From NCBI GenBank assembly GCA_036502405.1, contig DASXYP010000108.1, forward strand, positions 1 to 60,657: a stretch of 60,657 nucleotides of DNA. Reading direction: 5' to 3'. Below the pieces are notes generated by a model that was not told where the DNA came from, did no database searches, and saw only the letters and a list, made by a program, of their open reading frames with translations. Numbering within the stretch: position 1 is the first letter of the stretch; the number at the start of each line of letters is the position of its first letter. Shown piece after piece: positions 16,179-24,628 of this stretch. Position numbers and translations under genes: made by a program. Source of the stretch: Chersky-806 sp036502405. GTDB lineage: Bacteria > Actinomycetota > Acidimicrobiia > IMCC26256 > JAENVU01.

Positions 16179-17696
16179 TCAGTCGCGGGCGTCGAAGTCG
16201 GTCTCCGCCGAGGTCCGCTCGACGGGGAGCCGGTGCTTCGCCACGCGACCGGTGGGGGTTCGGGGCAGCTCGTCGACGACCTCGACGAACCGCGGGATCT
16301 TGAATCGGCTGAGCCGGGTCGCAAGCTCGGCGGGCAGCCCGTCCACGTCGAGGCGGTGGTCGCGAGCCACGATCACGAACGCCTTCACCTCGTCCTCCCC
16401 GAGGTCCGACGGCACGGCGATCACCGCGGCCTCGGCGATGTCGGGCAGCTCGACGAGCGCAGCCTCGACCTCGCTCGGCGCGAGGTTCTCGCCGCGGCGC
16501 CGGATGACTTCCTTCTTGCGCGACACGAACGTGAACGTCTCGTCCGGGTTGCGCACGACGAGGTCGCCGGTGCGGAGCCAACCGTCCACGAGCACCGCCG
16601 CGGTCTCCTCGGGCATGCCGTGATAGCCGAGCATCGTCGCCGGGTTGCGCAGCTCGAGCTCGCCCACGGAGCCGTCCGGGACCTCGGTGCCGTCGGCCAT
16701 GACCCGCGCGTCGTTGATGTGGCCGAGCACCGGGTGCTGGCGCGCCGCGCCGATCGTGTCGTACGGGCGCGCACCTCGGGGCCAGAAGGTCCCGTAGGTG
16801 CTCTCGGAGAGGCCGTAGCCGCACACGATCTCGATCCCGAACCGGGCCTCGATCTCGAGCTGGCGGTCACGCGGCGGCGTCGGGCCCGTGTAGCAGAGCC
16901 GCAGCGGCGTGTCCGCGTCATCGGCTCGCTCGGGCTGGCGCATCAGCATCTCGAGCATGGCGCCGATCATGTTGAACTCGGTCGCCTCGTACCGGCGCGC
17001 CGCGTCGAGGAAGCGGCTGGGCGAGTAGCGCTCGAGCAGCACCACGCTCGCGCCGACCGCCATCGACCCGAGCAGGGAGTACGCGGGCGCGTTGATGTGG
17101 AAGATCGGCAGTGCGGTGATGAGCCGGTCCGCGGCGGTGAGCCCGGCCCACGCCGGGAACCCCTCGGCCGCGAGGGTGTAGCCCTGGTGCGTCTGGGTCA
17201 CGAGCTTCGAGCGCCCGGTCGTGCCCGACGTCGGGATGAGCACGACCGGGTCACGCGGGTCGAGCGCCGGCGCCGGGGCGCCCGTCGCCGCTCCGTGGGC
17301 GAGGTCGTGGACGTCGACGACCGTCACCTCGTGGTCGACCCTGCTCGTCGCCTCGGCGACGATCGCGTCGAGCCGCGGGTCGTGGACGACGAGTCGCGGG
17401 CGCACCTGCTCCAGGAAGCCGACCAGCTCGTCGACGGTGCTGTTCGGGTTGACCGGGAGCATCACCGCGCCGAGTCGGGCCAGGCCGAGCCACGTGAACA
17501 CGTGCGCGGCGTGGTTGCGCGCGACCACGAGGACGATCTCGCCCGGTCCTACGCCGAGTGCGGCCAGCGCGGCGGCGGTGCCGGCGACGGCGCGCCGGCT
17601 CGCCGCGTACGTGAACGTGTCGTCGCCGCTGAGCAACCACACCCGGTCAGGGACCGCGGCTGCGGTGTCCGCCAGCAGCTCCGGGATCGTCCGCAT
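16179..17696 (-). CDS. AMP-forming acyl-CoA ligase, CaiC/crotonobetaine-ligase-like
   Basis: 505-residue ANL-family enzyme from ATG 17696. Motifs: LIPTSGTTGRSKLVTQTH (P-loop), CGYGLSESTYG (adenine motif), GWLRTGDLVVRN, the hinge VSRKKEVIRRRGENLAPSE, and the C-terminal lysine region TPTGRVAKHRL. The PIFHINAPAYSLLGSM stretch and hinge RRRGENL resemble crotonobetaine/carnitine-type CoA ligases. It lies seven bases after the MDMPI gene and 15 bases before the citryl-CoA-lyase-like gene, so it is probably co-transcribed with both. Substrate unknown. Confidence 0.92.
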   Translation of the reverse strand: MRTIPELLADTAAAVPDRVWLLSGDDTFTYAASRRAVAGTAAALAALGVGPGEIVLVVARNHAAHVFTWLGLARLGAVMLPVNPNSTVDELVGFLEQVRPRLVVHDPRLDAIVAEATSRVDHEVTVVDVHDLAHGAATGAPAPALDPRDPVVLIPTSGTTGRSKLVTQTHQGYTLAAEGFPAWAGLTAADRLITALPIFHINAPAYSLLGSMAVGASVVLLERYSPSRFLDAARRYEATEFNMIGAMLEMLMRQPERADDADTPLRLCYTGPTPPRDRQLEIEARFGIEIVCGYGLSESTYGTFWPRGARPYDTIGAARQHPVLGHINDARVMADGTEVPDGSVGELELRNPATMLGYHGMPEETAAVLVDGWLRTGDLVVRNPDETFTFVSRKKEVIRRRGENLAPSEVEAALVELPDIAEAAVIAVPSDLGEDEVKAFVIVARDHRLDVDGLPAELATRLSRFKIPRFVEVVDELPRTPTGRVAKHRLPVERTSAETDFDARD

Positions 17697-17703
17697 CGCC
17701 GGG

Positions 17704-18387
17704 TCAGTCGATGTCGATGGCGGCGATGGCGGCGGCGATCGCACCCGCATCCCCGGTCACGTCGACCGAGCTCAGCGGGAGGCGCTTCCAGAGCACGAGC
17801 AGGAGGTCGCTGGCGGTGCCCCGGAGCGAGCCGACGACGGGAAGGTCGGGTGTGGCGCTGATCGTCATGCCGAACGGGGTGTCCGTGGTCACGACCTCGA
17901 AGCCCGCTCGCGCGCTCGGCGCGGCGGCCGCGAGCAGCAGGTGGTCGAGAGCGATCGCGTCCGCGGCCCCGTCGGGCGCGATCGGACCGGGTGTGCCGAC
18001 GGCCGACTCGGCGTCCCACCGGTGCAGCGCCGCCTCCTGGACCTGGAACCGCTGGACGAAGCCGGCGTTCTGCTCCGGGCCCCAGGTCCAGCACGGGGTC
18101 TCGGGGTCGGTGGCGCCGAGCACCTCGGCGAACCGCTCGGCGTTCGCCCGGAACTCGGCGACGAGCTCCGCGTCGGGGGGCATCGGCGCCTGGGACCAGT
18201 CGGGCGTGGTGCGTCCCTCCTCCACGATCAGGCACCACGACCGGTGCACCTGCAGGACGTGGCGCACGAGGTCGGCCATCGTCCAGCCCGGGCACGACGG
18301 GATCGGGGCGGCGAGGTCCTGCTCGGCCGCGGCCGCGAGCGCGGCGCTGTCGAGCTCGATCAGCTCGACCCGGCGGGAGAGGTGCAC
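17704..18387 (-). CDS. Mycothiol-dependent maleylpyruvate isomerase (MDMPI)-fold protein
   Basis: 227 residues from GTG 18387. The DinB/MDMPI-like four-helix bundle is recognisable from IPSCPGWTMADLVRHVLQVHR, with the first metal-ligand histidine, and FQVQEAALHRWDAE, giving the E-x3-H ligand pair. A C-terminal alpha/beta domain follows. Proteins of this type use mycothiol as cofactor or as the target of a thiol transfer, which is characteristic of actinobacteria. It is the first gene of the operon with the CaiC-like ligase and citryl-CoA-lyase-like gene, and is divergent from a VOC gene across only 27 bases containing CACGTG. Function beyond the fold is unknown. Confidence 0.85.
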   Translation of the reverse strand: MHLSRRVELIELDSAALAAAAEQDLAAPIPSCPGWTMADLVRHVLQVHRSWCLIVEEGRTTPDWSQAPMPPDAELVAEFRANAERFAEVLGATDPETPCWTWGPEQNAGFVQRFQVQEAALHRWDAESAVGTPGPIAPDGAADAIALDHLLLAAAAPSARAGFEVVTTDTPFGMTISATPDLPVVGSLRGTASDLLLVLWKRLPLSSVDVTGDAGAIAAAIAAIDID

Positions 18388-18414
18388 GGCTCTGATGTAT
18401 CACGTGTACCTACG

Positions 18415-18852
18415 ATGGGCTCGTTGGATGATCTCGAGGACCGCGCGCTCGGGGCGCTGGTCTACCTCTACGTGGGGACGGACGACCTCGAGCGCGACCG
18501 CGCGTTCTACCTCGACGCGCTGGGTGCGGAGCCGGTGTGGCGCTTTGCCGCGTTCGCGACGGAGGTCGCCGCGGTGCGGTTGACCGCAGAAGCTCCGCTG
18601 GTGCTGCTCGCCGAGCACCGCCCGGCGCCGAGCTGCCTGCCGATCTGGTCGGTGCGCGACCTCGACGAGGCAGTCGCCCGGCTGGCGCGTTCCGGCTTCG
18701 CGGTGCAGGGCCAGACCGCCGGAACGCCCGACGGTCCGGTGCACGTCCTCCGCGACCCGAGCGGCAACGAGATCGGGCTGCTCCAGCAGGACCGTCCGAA
18801 CGCGCTCGAGGCGGCGTTCGCCGACCCCGACCACGCCAACGCGGTGCGCTGA
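18415..18852 (+). CDS. VOC-superfamily (glyoxalase-like) protein, first of a tandem pair
   Basis: 145 residues from ATG 18415. Single VOC-type domain: LGALVYLYVGTDDLERDRAFYLDALGA at the start and VLRDPSGNEIGLLQQD at the end, where the glutamate is the likely metal ligand. The first strand has tyrosine where many glyoxalases have histidine, so the metal site may be incomplete. It is followed after two bases by another VOC gene of different sequence. Function unknown; the pair could be antibiotic or aldehyde detoxification proteins, as is common in the family. Confidence 0.8.
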   Translation: MGSLDDLEDRALGALVYLYVGTDDLERDRAFYLDALGAEPVWRFAAFATEVAAVRLTAEAPLVLLAEHRPAPSCLPIWSVRDLDEAVARLARSGFAVQGQTAGTPDGPVHVLRDPSGNEIGLLQQDRPNALEAAFADPDHANAVR

Positions 18853-18854
18853 GC

Positions 18855-19331
18855 GTGCTGCTCGGGATGGCGCACTCCGCGGTCTGCGTGCCCGACGTCG
18901 AAGCGGCCGCGCGCTGGTACGCGGAGACGCTCGGATTCACCATCCTCTCGCCGCCGTACCTGATGGAGGGCGAGGCGATCGAGCGCGACATGGGAGAGCT
19001 GATCCCGATCCCGAGACTCGCCGCCGCGATCGTCGGGCTGCCCGGCGACGGTGACCGCGTGCTCGAGCTCATCGAGTACCCCGGTGCCGAGGGCCGGCCG
19101 CGGCCCGCCGACGCGTCGATCGTGGACCAGGGCTTGACCCACGTCGGGCTCGTCTGCGACGACATCGCGTCAACCCGCGCCGACCTCGAGTCGCGCGGCG
19201 TGCAGTTCCTGGTGCGCGGGATCGCGAAGATCGCCGGTCTCCGCACCACCTGGTTCGCCGATCCCTACGGGACGGTCTTCATCCTGATGGAGAAGGGCGA
19301 CGCCGCGCGCCCGTACTTCGCGCAGTACTGA
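18855..19331 (+). CDS. VOC-superfamily (glyoxalase-like) protein, second of a tandem pair
   Basis: 158 residues if the GTG at 18855, two bases after the previous stop, is used; ATG 18867 is an alternative. It has MAHSAVCVPDVEAAARWYAETLGF at the start, with the first ligand histidine. TLTHVG-like geometry appears at LTHVGLVCDD, with the second histidine. The end is FADPYGTVFILMEKG, the terminal glutamate being the third ligand. The metal site therefore looks complete, in contrast to the upstream partner. The two are likely co-transcribed and might form a heterodimer, since VOC active sites can be built from two modules; this is inference. Confidence 0.83.
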   Translation: MLLGMAHSAVCVPDVEAAARWYAETLGFTILSPPYLMEGEAIERDMGELIPIPRLAAAIVGLPGDGDRVLELIEYPGAEGRPRPADASIVDQGLTHVGLVCDDIASTRADLESRGVQFLVRGIAKIAGLRTTWFADPYGTVFILMEKGDAARPYFAQY

Positions 19332-19368
19332 GCGTGCGCCGACCGGGACAACGTCACCGGACGGAGCA

Positions 19369-20211
19369 CTAGCCGAAGGCTTCGTGGATCACGGTCATGC
19401 CGGTGATCCCGGTCGCCCAGAAGTCGTAGGTGCCCCGCTCGAGGAGCTCGCGCCCGGCGTCGGCCAGCGCGCCCGCGGCGACGTTGCTGAAGCCGCTGCC
19501 GACCGAGATGCGCTTCACGCCGAGCGCCGCGAGCTCGGCCACCGGCGCGGTGCCGGGGAGCGCGAGGACGTTGACCGGGAGGTCGACCGCGTCGAGGAGC
19601 CGTCGGAGCTCGTCGGTGTCCTGCATCCCGGGTGCGTAGAGCACGTCGGCGCCGGCGGTCTGGTACGCGAGCAGCCGTTGGAGGGTGTCGTCGAAGTCCT
19701 TGCGACCGTGCAGGTAGTTCTCGCACCGGGCGGTGAGCACGAAGCGCACCGGCCCCCGGTGCGCCGCTTCCGCCGCCGCGGCGACCCGCTCGACCGCGAG
19801 CCCGGCGTCGTAGATCCCGTCGTCGTGACCGGTGAAGTCCTCGCACGAGCCACCGACGAGGCCCGCGTCGATCGCGAGCGTGATCGTCTCGGCGACGCCG
19901 GCCGGCTCGGCCGCGAAGCAGTTCTCGAGATCCGCGCTCACCGGGAGGTCGACGGCGGCGCAGATGGCGCGCGCGTGGCCGAGCACCTCGTCGCGGGTCA
20001 CGCCACCGTCGAGCCGGCCGAGGGTGCCGGCAAAGCCCGCGCTCGTCGTCGCGAGCGCGGAGAACCCGATCGACGCCAAGATCTTCGCCGAGCCCGCGTC
20101 CCAGGGGTTGGGGAGCAGCAACGGCGCGTCGCCGTGATGGAGCGCCAGGAACGCATCGGCCTTCTCCTTCTGCCCGCTCCGCACTTCGTGCCCGCTCCGC
20201 GCTGCGCTCAC
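19369..20211 (-). CDS. Isocitrate lyase/PEP mutase superfamily protein
   Basis: 280 residues from GTG 20211, overlapping the upstream quinone reductase stop by four bases. Superfamily signatures: LLPNPWDAGSAKILASIGFSA, PVSADLENCFA (metal and substrate loop), GGSCEDFTGHDDGIYD, and LTARCENYLHG. The KKCGH motif of true isocitrate lyase is absent. The protein therefore belongs to the PEP mutase/oxaloacetate decarboxylase/carboxyvinyl-phosphonate-like branch that makes or breaks C-C or C-P bonds next to a carboxylate. The N-terminal ten residues are encoded inside a short dispersed repeat (20182-20212), so the natural start could be a few codons further in. Confidence 0.85.
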   Translation of the reverse strand: MSAARSGHEVRSGQKEKADAFLALHHGDAPLLLPNPWDAGSAKILASIGFSALATTSAGFAGTLGRLDGGVTRDEVLGHARAICAAVDLPVSADLENCFAAEPAGVAETITLAIDAGLVGGSCEDFTGHDDGIYDAGLAVERVAAAAEAAHRGPVRFVLTARCENYLHGRKDFDDTLQRLLAYQTAGADVLYAPGMQDTDELRRLLDAVDLPVNVLALPGTAPVAELAALGVKRISVGSGFSNVAAGALADAGRELLERGTYDFWATGITGMTVIHEAFG

Positions 20212-20212
20212 G
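20182..20212 (-). repeat. Dispersed 31-bp repeat, copy A
   Basis: Shares 27 of 31 positions with 48708-48738; both begin CACTTCGTGCCCG and end TGCGCTCACG on the plus strand. Copy A encodes the first residues (SAARSGHEVRSG) of the PEP-mutase-like protein; copy B lies between genes. The 12-mer TGCCCGCTCCGC is itself repeated at 20171 and 20189. Confidence 0.5.
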
Positions 20213-21170
20213 GGATCAGCACCACGCGGCCGACGGCCTGGCGGCTCTCCAGGTACGCGTGCGCCTCGGCCGCGGCCGCAAGCGGGTAGGTGCGGTCGAC
20301 GACGACCTGCAGGCGGCCCGCAGCTACGTCGTCGACGAGGCCCGCGATCATCCGCTGCGCCCGCTCGGTCGCGATCTCGGCGCCGAGGAAGACGCCGGTC
20401 AGCGACTGGTTCGACATGCCGAGCACCGAGACGTCGAACGGCTGCGGGTCGCGTCCGGCGCTGCCGACGGTGATCGCGCGGCCCCGGTACGCGAGACACG
20501 CGACGCTGCCCTGCAGCACCCTGCCGCCGACGGAGTCGACGACCAGCTCGACCCCGCGGTTCTCGGTGATCGCGCGGACGTTCGCGACCCAGTCGGGGTC
20601 GGAGTAGTTGATGCCCTGGTCGAGACCGAGCGGCACCAGGCGCTCGAGGCGCTCGTCGCTCGACGCGGTCGCGAGCACCGTCGCGCCGGCCCGCTTCGCG
20701 AGCTGGATCGCTGCGACGCCGACGCCACCGGCGCCGGCCTGGATGAGCACGGTCTCACCCGGGACGAGGTGGCCGAACTCGAAGAGGCAGTCGTCCGCGG
20801 TGCCGAACGCGACGGGGACGCACGCACACGCGACGAGGTCGGCACCGTCGGGGATCGGCCACGTCACGACCGCGGGGGTCACGAAGAGCTCGGCGTGCGA
20901 CCCCCACAAGCCGGTGGCGACGACGCGCTGGCCGACGAACCGGTCGACGACGCCCTCGCCGACCTCACGGATCGTCCCCGCGCACTGGTACCCGACCACG
21001 TGGGGCGTCGTGGCCATCTCGCCGCCGGCCCGGTTCAGCGTGTCACCCCCCTCGATGCTGATGGCCCCGACCTCGATCAGCACCCCGCCCGGGTACACCT
21101 CGGGGTCGGGCACGTCCTCGTAGCGGAGGACCTCCGGACCGCCGGTCTCGTAATAGACAGCTGCCTTCAC
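20208..21170 (-). CDS. Quinone oxidoreductase-like medium-chain dehydrogenase (zinc-free)
   Basis: About 320 residues (GTG 21170; GTG 21176 adds two). MDR fold without zinc cysteines: an N-terminal GroES-like domain starting VKAAVYYETGGPEVLRYED, and an NADP-binding loop QAGAGGVGVAAIQLAKRAG with the AxxGxxG pattern of quinone oxidoreductases. The family reduces quinones or enones with NADPH and typically protects against electrophiles. An AAAGG Shine-Dalgarno nine bases before GTG 21170 decides the start. It is translationally coupled (GTGA) to the PEP-mutase-like gene. Confidence 0.9.
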   Translation of the reverse strand: MKAAVYYETGGPEVLRYEDVPDPEVYPGGVLIEVGAISIEGGDTLNRAGGEMATTPHVVGYQCAGTIREVGEGVVDRFVGQRVVATGLWGSHAELFVTPAVVTWPIPDGADLVACACVPVAFGTADDCLFEFGHLVPGETVLIQAGAGGVGVAAIQLAKRAGATVLATASSDERLERLVPLGLDQGINYSDPDWVANVRAITENRGVELVVDSVGGRVLQGSVACLAYRGRAITVGSAGRDPQPFDVSVLGMSNQSLTGVFLGAEIATERAQRMIAGLVDDVAAGRLQVVVDRTYPLAAAAEAHAYLESRQAVGRVVLIP

Positions 21171-21330
21171 CTGCACGCGCCTTTCGTGGGGTCGTCCCGT
21201 CCGGTCGTCTCGGCCCGGCGAGTCTTCCCCCCGGGGTCGCGCGCCGTCCACGGGCATCGGTCACCGCGGCTCCGGGTCCGCGTATCTGTCCCACCCCTTC
21301 GCCATGCTGGTGGCGGCACCACCCGCACCC

Positions 21331-21359
21331 ACTTCCCCGAACCACTTCCCCGAACCACT
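21331..21359 (+). repeat. Short tandem repeat, 13 bp twice
   Basis: ACTTCCCCGAACC occurs twice in a row (21331-21343 and 21344-21356), followed by the first three bases of a third copy. It lies in the 5' region of the PD-(D/E)XK-like gene, upstream of the preferred start. Confidence 0.6.
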
Positions 21360-21369
21360 GGAGCATCTG

Positions 21370-22662
21370 ATGGTCGCCGCATCCCCGCTGCCGCCCCAGA
21401 CCCTCGAGGACGTCGAGCTGCTCGCCGGCTCGCTGGTGGTGCACGAACTGGTCGAAACCGATCCCGAGGTCCTGCGCGTCGTGCGCGAGGCGGTCGGGCA
21501 CGGCAGCGACGGGGCGGCGGACGCGGCCGACGCGACCCGGCAGTGCCTCCGGGTCGGCGCCCGCGCGGTCCTGGCGGCCCACGTCAGCGTGGAGACCCAC
21601 ATCGTCGAGAAGCGGTTCGACGCGATGACCGATCGGTTCGACGAGCAGGTCGAGGCGGCGGTCACCCGGATCTCGGACGCGGCCGAGTCGCTGCTCGACG
21701 AGCAGGACGGCGCCCTCCCGCACGCGCTCGCGACCCACCGCAACGAGCTCGACCAGCTGCTCGGCGACACCTTCGACCCCGACTCGAAGCGCAGCGTCAT
21801 CTCCCTGTTCGAGACCGTCCTGGTCGACGCGCACCAGCAGCAGGCGTACGCGATGCAGCAGCTGATCGCGACCGATGGCGAGGACAGCCCGCTCGCCCGG
21901 CTCAAGCGGGAGCTCGCCCGCGACGTCTCCGAGCGCGTGGTCGAGGTGCGCCGCGACGTCGCCGAGCTCTCCGAGAAGATCGCGGTCGCCGACGCGGTCG
22001 CGCCGGTCCTCGAGCTGACGACGGGCAAGGGCTTCCGCTTCGAGGACGTGCTCGACGCGTGCCTGAGCCGGATCGCGGCCCACCACGGCGACGTCGCCGA
22101 GCGGGTCGGCACGGAGACCGGGCTCGCGGGCACCCAGAAGGGCGACGAGATCGTCACCCTCAACCCCGACGACTGCAGCGGGTACGACGCACGCTTCGCG
22201 CTCGAGGCGAAGTCCCGGAAGCTCACGATGCGCAACACGCTGAGGGAGCTCGACGACGCGATCGAGAACCGCGACGCACTCTGCGCGATCGCAGTGTTCG
22301 CGACCCAGGAGCAGGCGCCCACGTCGGTGCCGTTCCACTACGCGGGCAACAAGGCGATCGTGGTGCTCGACAAGGAGGGTGCCGACGACTCCGCGCTGCG
22401 GCTCGGGTACATGTGGGCGCGCTGGGTGGTGCGTCGCGATCTCTGCACCGAGGCGACCGAGGAGCTCGACGTCGCCCGGATCGGCGGCCTGATCGACGAC
22501 GCGGCCCGGGCGGTCGACCGGTGCACGACGATCCGGAAGTACCACACGCAGGCGCGGAAGGGGATCGAGCACGCCGGCCTCGAGCTCGACGCGCTGGTCG
22601 ACGAGGTGCGGGAGTCGCTCGATGCGATCGGCGAGGAGCTCGCGCCCCCGGACGAGGGCTAG
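21370..22662 (+). CDS. Coiled-coil protein with PD-(D/E)XK nuclease-like C-terminal domain
   Basis: 430 residues from ATG 21370, which has GGAG six bases before it; ATG 21304 in the same frame is less likely because its extra codons run through a short tandem repeat. The N-terminal 230 residues are helical and charged (for example DVSERVVEVRRDVAELSEK), consistent with a coiled coil. The C-terminal domain begins KGFRFEDVLDACL, continues with QKGDEIVTLNPDD and reaches RFALEAKSRKLT. This is the E...D...E-x-K spacing of PD-(D/E)XK nucleases, as in the DUF2130/RmuC-like group. A final helical segment closes the protein. It is followed by a small acidic gene and a DNA ligase. A role in DNA processing is a reasonable inference, not shown. 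Confidence 0.7.
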   Translation: MVAASPLPPQTLEDVELLAGSLVVHELVETDPEVLRVVREAVGHGSDGAADAADATRQCLRVGARAVLAAHVSVETHIVEKRFDAMTDRFDEQVEAAVTRISDAAESLLDEQDGALPHALATHRNELDQLLGDTFDPDSKRSVISLFETVLVDAHQQQAYAMQQLIATDGEDSPLARLKRELARDVSERVVEVRRDVAELSEKIAVADAVAPVLELTTGKGFRFEDVLDACLSRIAAHHGDVAERVGTETGLAGTQKGDEIVTLNPDDCSGYDARFALEAKSRKLTMRNTLRELDDAIENRDALCAIAVFATQEQAPTSVPFHYAGNKAIVVLDKEGADDSALRLGYMWARWVVRRDLCTEATEELDVARIGGLIDDAARAVDRCTTIRKYHTQARKGIEHAGLELDALVDEVRESLDAIGEELAPPDEG

Positions 22663-22667
22663 CTCAC

Positions 22668-22673
22668 TACCGT
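22668..22673 (+). promoter_or_regulatory. -10 box, leaderless promoter of the 121-residue gene
   Basis: TACCGT, seven bases before GTG 22681, immediately after the stop of the preceding gene. It implies that the small gene has its own transcript besides any readthrough. Confidence 0.5.
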
Positions 22674-22680
22674 TGGCGGC

Positions 22681-23046
22681 GTGGACCACGACGATCGGGC
22701 CGGCGACGACGACGCGGCGTCGGACGCGCTGATCGACGAGGCCCTCGCCGAGGGCGAGGGCGACGAGCCCGTGGCGCCCCGTCCGGTCGACCGGTTTCGG
22801 CGCAGCGCGCTGGGGTCCGTGGCGGCCGCCGGGCTGCTGGGCCTGCGCGACGCGCTGGAGGGCCGGCCCGAGAAGGAGGAGCCCGCCATCGTCGTGGATG
22901 CGCCGCAGCCCAAGCGTGACGGTCCCGTCGACGTGGTGCTCGACTTCGACCACCCCGAGCGGTCCCGCGCGGTCGTGCGCCGCTCGACCACCGCCGCCAC
23001 GCAGCACGAGACGCCGCAGGATCCGGAGCCTTCCGACCCGCAGTGA
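22681..23046 (+). CDS. Small acidic protein of unknown function
   Basis: 121 residues from GTG 22681 with a leaderless -10 box. Residues 1-35 are strongly acidic (DHDDRAGDDDAASDALIDEA), the middle has a short hydrophobic stretch SALGSVAAAGLLGLRDALEG that could be one amphipathic or membrane-associated helix, and the rest is charged and proline-rich. No recognisable domain. It lies 18 bases after the PD-(D/E)XK-like gene and is convergent with the DNA ligase, ending one base from the ligase stop. It may be a partner of the upstream protein. Confidence 0.6.
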   Translation: MDHDDRAGDDDAASDALIDEALAEGEGDEPVAPRPVDRFRRSALGSVAAAGLLGLRDALEGRPEKEEPAIVVDAPQPKRDGPVDVVLDFDHPERSRAVVRRSTTAATQHETPQDPEPSDPQ

Positions 23047-23047
23047 C

Positions 23048-24034
23048 TCAGCTCTCGCGGACGACCTCGCGTGCGGGCTTGTCGTCGCGGAGGCCGAGGA
23101 ACGCGGGATGGCGGATCCGTCCGCCCTCGGTCCACTCGGTGAAGCGCACCTGGGCGACCAGCTCCGGTTCGACGAAGTGCGCCTCGCGCTCCGCGGTGCG
23201 GCTCTCCAGTGGGTCCGCGAACGGCGTCGAGTCGCGCGCGATCGCGGCGAGCGACGCCTGCAGGTCCGCGAGCACCGCCTCGGTGAAGCCCGTCCCCACC
23301 CGTCCCGCGTAGCGCAGCGCGCCGGTGGCGTCGTAGTAGCCGAGCAGGAGCGCACCGAACGTCGTGGCGCGGGCGCCCTTCCCGGGGACCCAGCCGCCGA
23401 CCACGAGCTCCTGGCTGAGGTGGTTCTTGATCTTCACCCACGCGGGCGTGCGCCGGCCCGGCTCGTAGAAGCTGTCCAACCGCTTCGCCATGACCCCCTC
23501 GAGCGCGAATTCGTGGCTCACCGCGATGGTGGCGTGCCCGTCGCCCAGCTCGTGGGCGGGCACGCGCCAGGCCGGACCGTCGGGCACGAGTGAGGTGAGG
23601 AGCCGGCGCCGGTCCTCGTAGTGCAGCCCGGTGGTCAGGTGCCCGTCGAGCCAGAGCAGGTCGAAGACGACGTAGACGACGGGGACTTCGACCGCGAGCC
23701 GCCCGATGTCCGGCTGGGCCTGGACGTGCATGCGTCGCTGCAGCTGCCCGAAGCTCGGCCGGCCCCGGTCGTCGAACGCGACGATCTCGCCGTCGAGGAA
23801 CGCGTCGTGGCCGTCGAGCGCGTCCGGGAGCGCGACGAGCTCTGGATAGCGCGCGCTGACGTCGTTGCCGTTGCGGGTCCACAGCCGCAGCGCTCCGTCC
23901 TGCACGAGCCCGAGCGCGCGGATGCCGTCCCACTTCAGCTCCCAGGCCCAGCCCGCGCCCTCGGGCGGTCGATCCCCGAGGGTGGCGAGCATCGGACGTG
24001 CGTCCAGGGGCGGCGGGACGACCGGGTCGGGCAC
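23048..24034 (-). CDS. ATP-dependent DNA ligase (stand-alone, LigC/LigD-ligase-like)
   Basis: 328 residues. Covalent nucleotidyltransferase motifs in order: I, WELKWDGIRAL with the adenylated lysine near residue 34; III, AFLDGEIVAFD; IIIa, VYVVFDLLWLDG; IV, EGVMAKRLDSFYEPG; V, WVKIKNHLSQELVVGG. The C-terminal third is the OB-fold. It seals nicks with ATP, in contrast to the housekeeping NAD ligase LigA. No polymerase or phosphoesterase domain and no Ku gene is present in this window, so it resembles LigC or a detached LigD ligase domain. GTG 24034 is the start: TACGTT lies six bases upstream, and longer upstream reading runs into the next gene. Confidence 0.93.
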   Translation of the reverse strand: MPDPVVPPPLDARPMLATLGDRPPEGAGWAWELKWDGIRALGLVQDGALRLWTRNGNDVSARYPELVALPDALDGHDAFLDGEIVAFDDRGRPSFGQLQRRMHVQAQPDIGRLAVEVPVVYVVFDLLWLDGHLTTGLHYEDRRRLLTSLVPDGPAWRVPAHELGDGHATIAVSHEFALEGVMAKRLDSFYEPGRRTPAWVKIKNHLSQELVVGGWVPGKGARATTFGALLLGYYDATGALRYAGRVGTGFTEAVLADLQASLAAIARDSTPFADPLESRTAEREAHFVEPELVAQVRFTEWTEGGRIRHPAFLGLRDDKPAREVVRES

Positions 24035-24040
24035 GCGCCG

Positions 24041-24046
24041 AACGTA
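24041..24046 (-). promoter_or_regulatory. -10 box, leaderless promoter of the DNA ligase
   Basis: TACGTT on the minus strand, six bases before GTG 24034, within the 22-base gap after the flavin reductase-like gene. Confidence 0.5.
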
Positions 24047-24056
24047 CCGGTTCGGG

Positions 24057-24542
24057 TCAGGCGTCGTGGCCGGCGTCGAAGTCCTGCACGGCGGACGATT
24101 CGAGCTGGTCGCCCTCGGCGTTCGTCGCCCGTCCTTCGGGGAGCACCGCGAGCAGGTGGGCGACGTGGTCACCGCAGTCGAACCGCTGCTGGATCCGGCC
24201 CGCGAACCAGTCGACGCCGGCGAGCACCGGCACCTTGCCGGGGCCCGGCGTCCAGGCGATCCCCGCGAACTTGTCGATCTCGTCGCCGGTCTCCTCGCCG
24301 AAGTGCCGGGCGAGCTCCTTGTCGTCGTCGCGCAGCACGTGGACGACGAGAAGGTCGGCGCGCTTGGCGACCGCGTACGTGTGGTTCTTCTTCGAGAGGC
24401 ACACGAGGAAGTGCGCGGGGTCGATGCTGCACTGCGTCGCGAAGCCGACGAGACAGCCCGACAGCTCGCCCGGCGAGCTGCGGGTCGTCACCACGAGCAT
24501 GGGGAAGTGGATGGAGCCCAGCAGGATCTCGAACGCGCTCAC
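24057..24542 (-). CDS. Flavin reductase-like (FMN split-barrel) protein
   Basis: 161 residues from GTG 24542. The FMN-binding flavin reductase fold is suggested by FPMLVVTTRSSPGELSGCLVGFATQCSIDPAHFLVCLSKKNHTYAVA, whose pattern of small residues and the late NHTYxxxxR segment is typical; here it reads NHTYAVAKRADLLVVHVL. These proteins supply reduced flavin or act as flavoenzymes themselves. It lies 22 bases upstream of the ligase gene and is divergent from a methyltransferase. Partner and substrate unknown. Confidence 0.8.
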   Translation of the reverse strand: MSAFEILLGSIHFPMLVVTTRSSPGELSGCLVGFATQCSIDPAHFLVCLSKKNHTYAVAKRADLLVVHVLRDDDKELARHFGEETGDEIDKFAGIAWTPGPGKVPVLAGVDWFAGRIQQRFDCGDHVAHLLAVLPEGRATNAEGDQLESSAVQDFDAGHDA

Positions 24543-24628
24543 CGACGCGTCCTACCCCCGCCACGCGACCGCCACACGTCGGCCGGAAACCCGCGCTCCC
24601 CGGCGCCGGGCTCTGGGATGATGCGTCC

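Noticed and set aside
14600..16324. 574-codon minus-strand frame overlapping the VOC and citryl-lyase-like genes
   Set aside because: Different frame from two motif-bearing genes with Shine-Dalgarno sites; composition is arginine-rich noise.
18388..18414. CACGTG box between divergent MDMPI and VOC genes as an operator
   Set aside because: The 6-bp palindrome has no matching flanks and the region is only 27 bases; too weak to call.
23048..24034. LigD-type NHEJ operon
   Set aside because: Only the ligase domain is present; no Ku, polymerase or phosphoesterase gene lies in the window.
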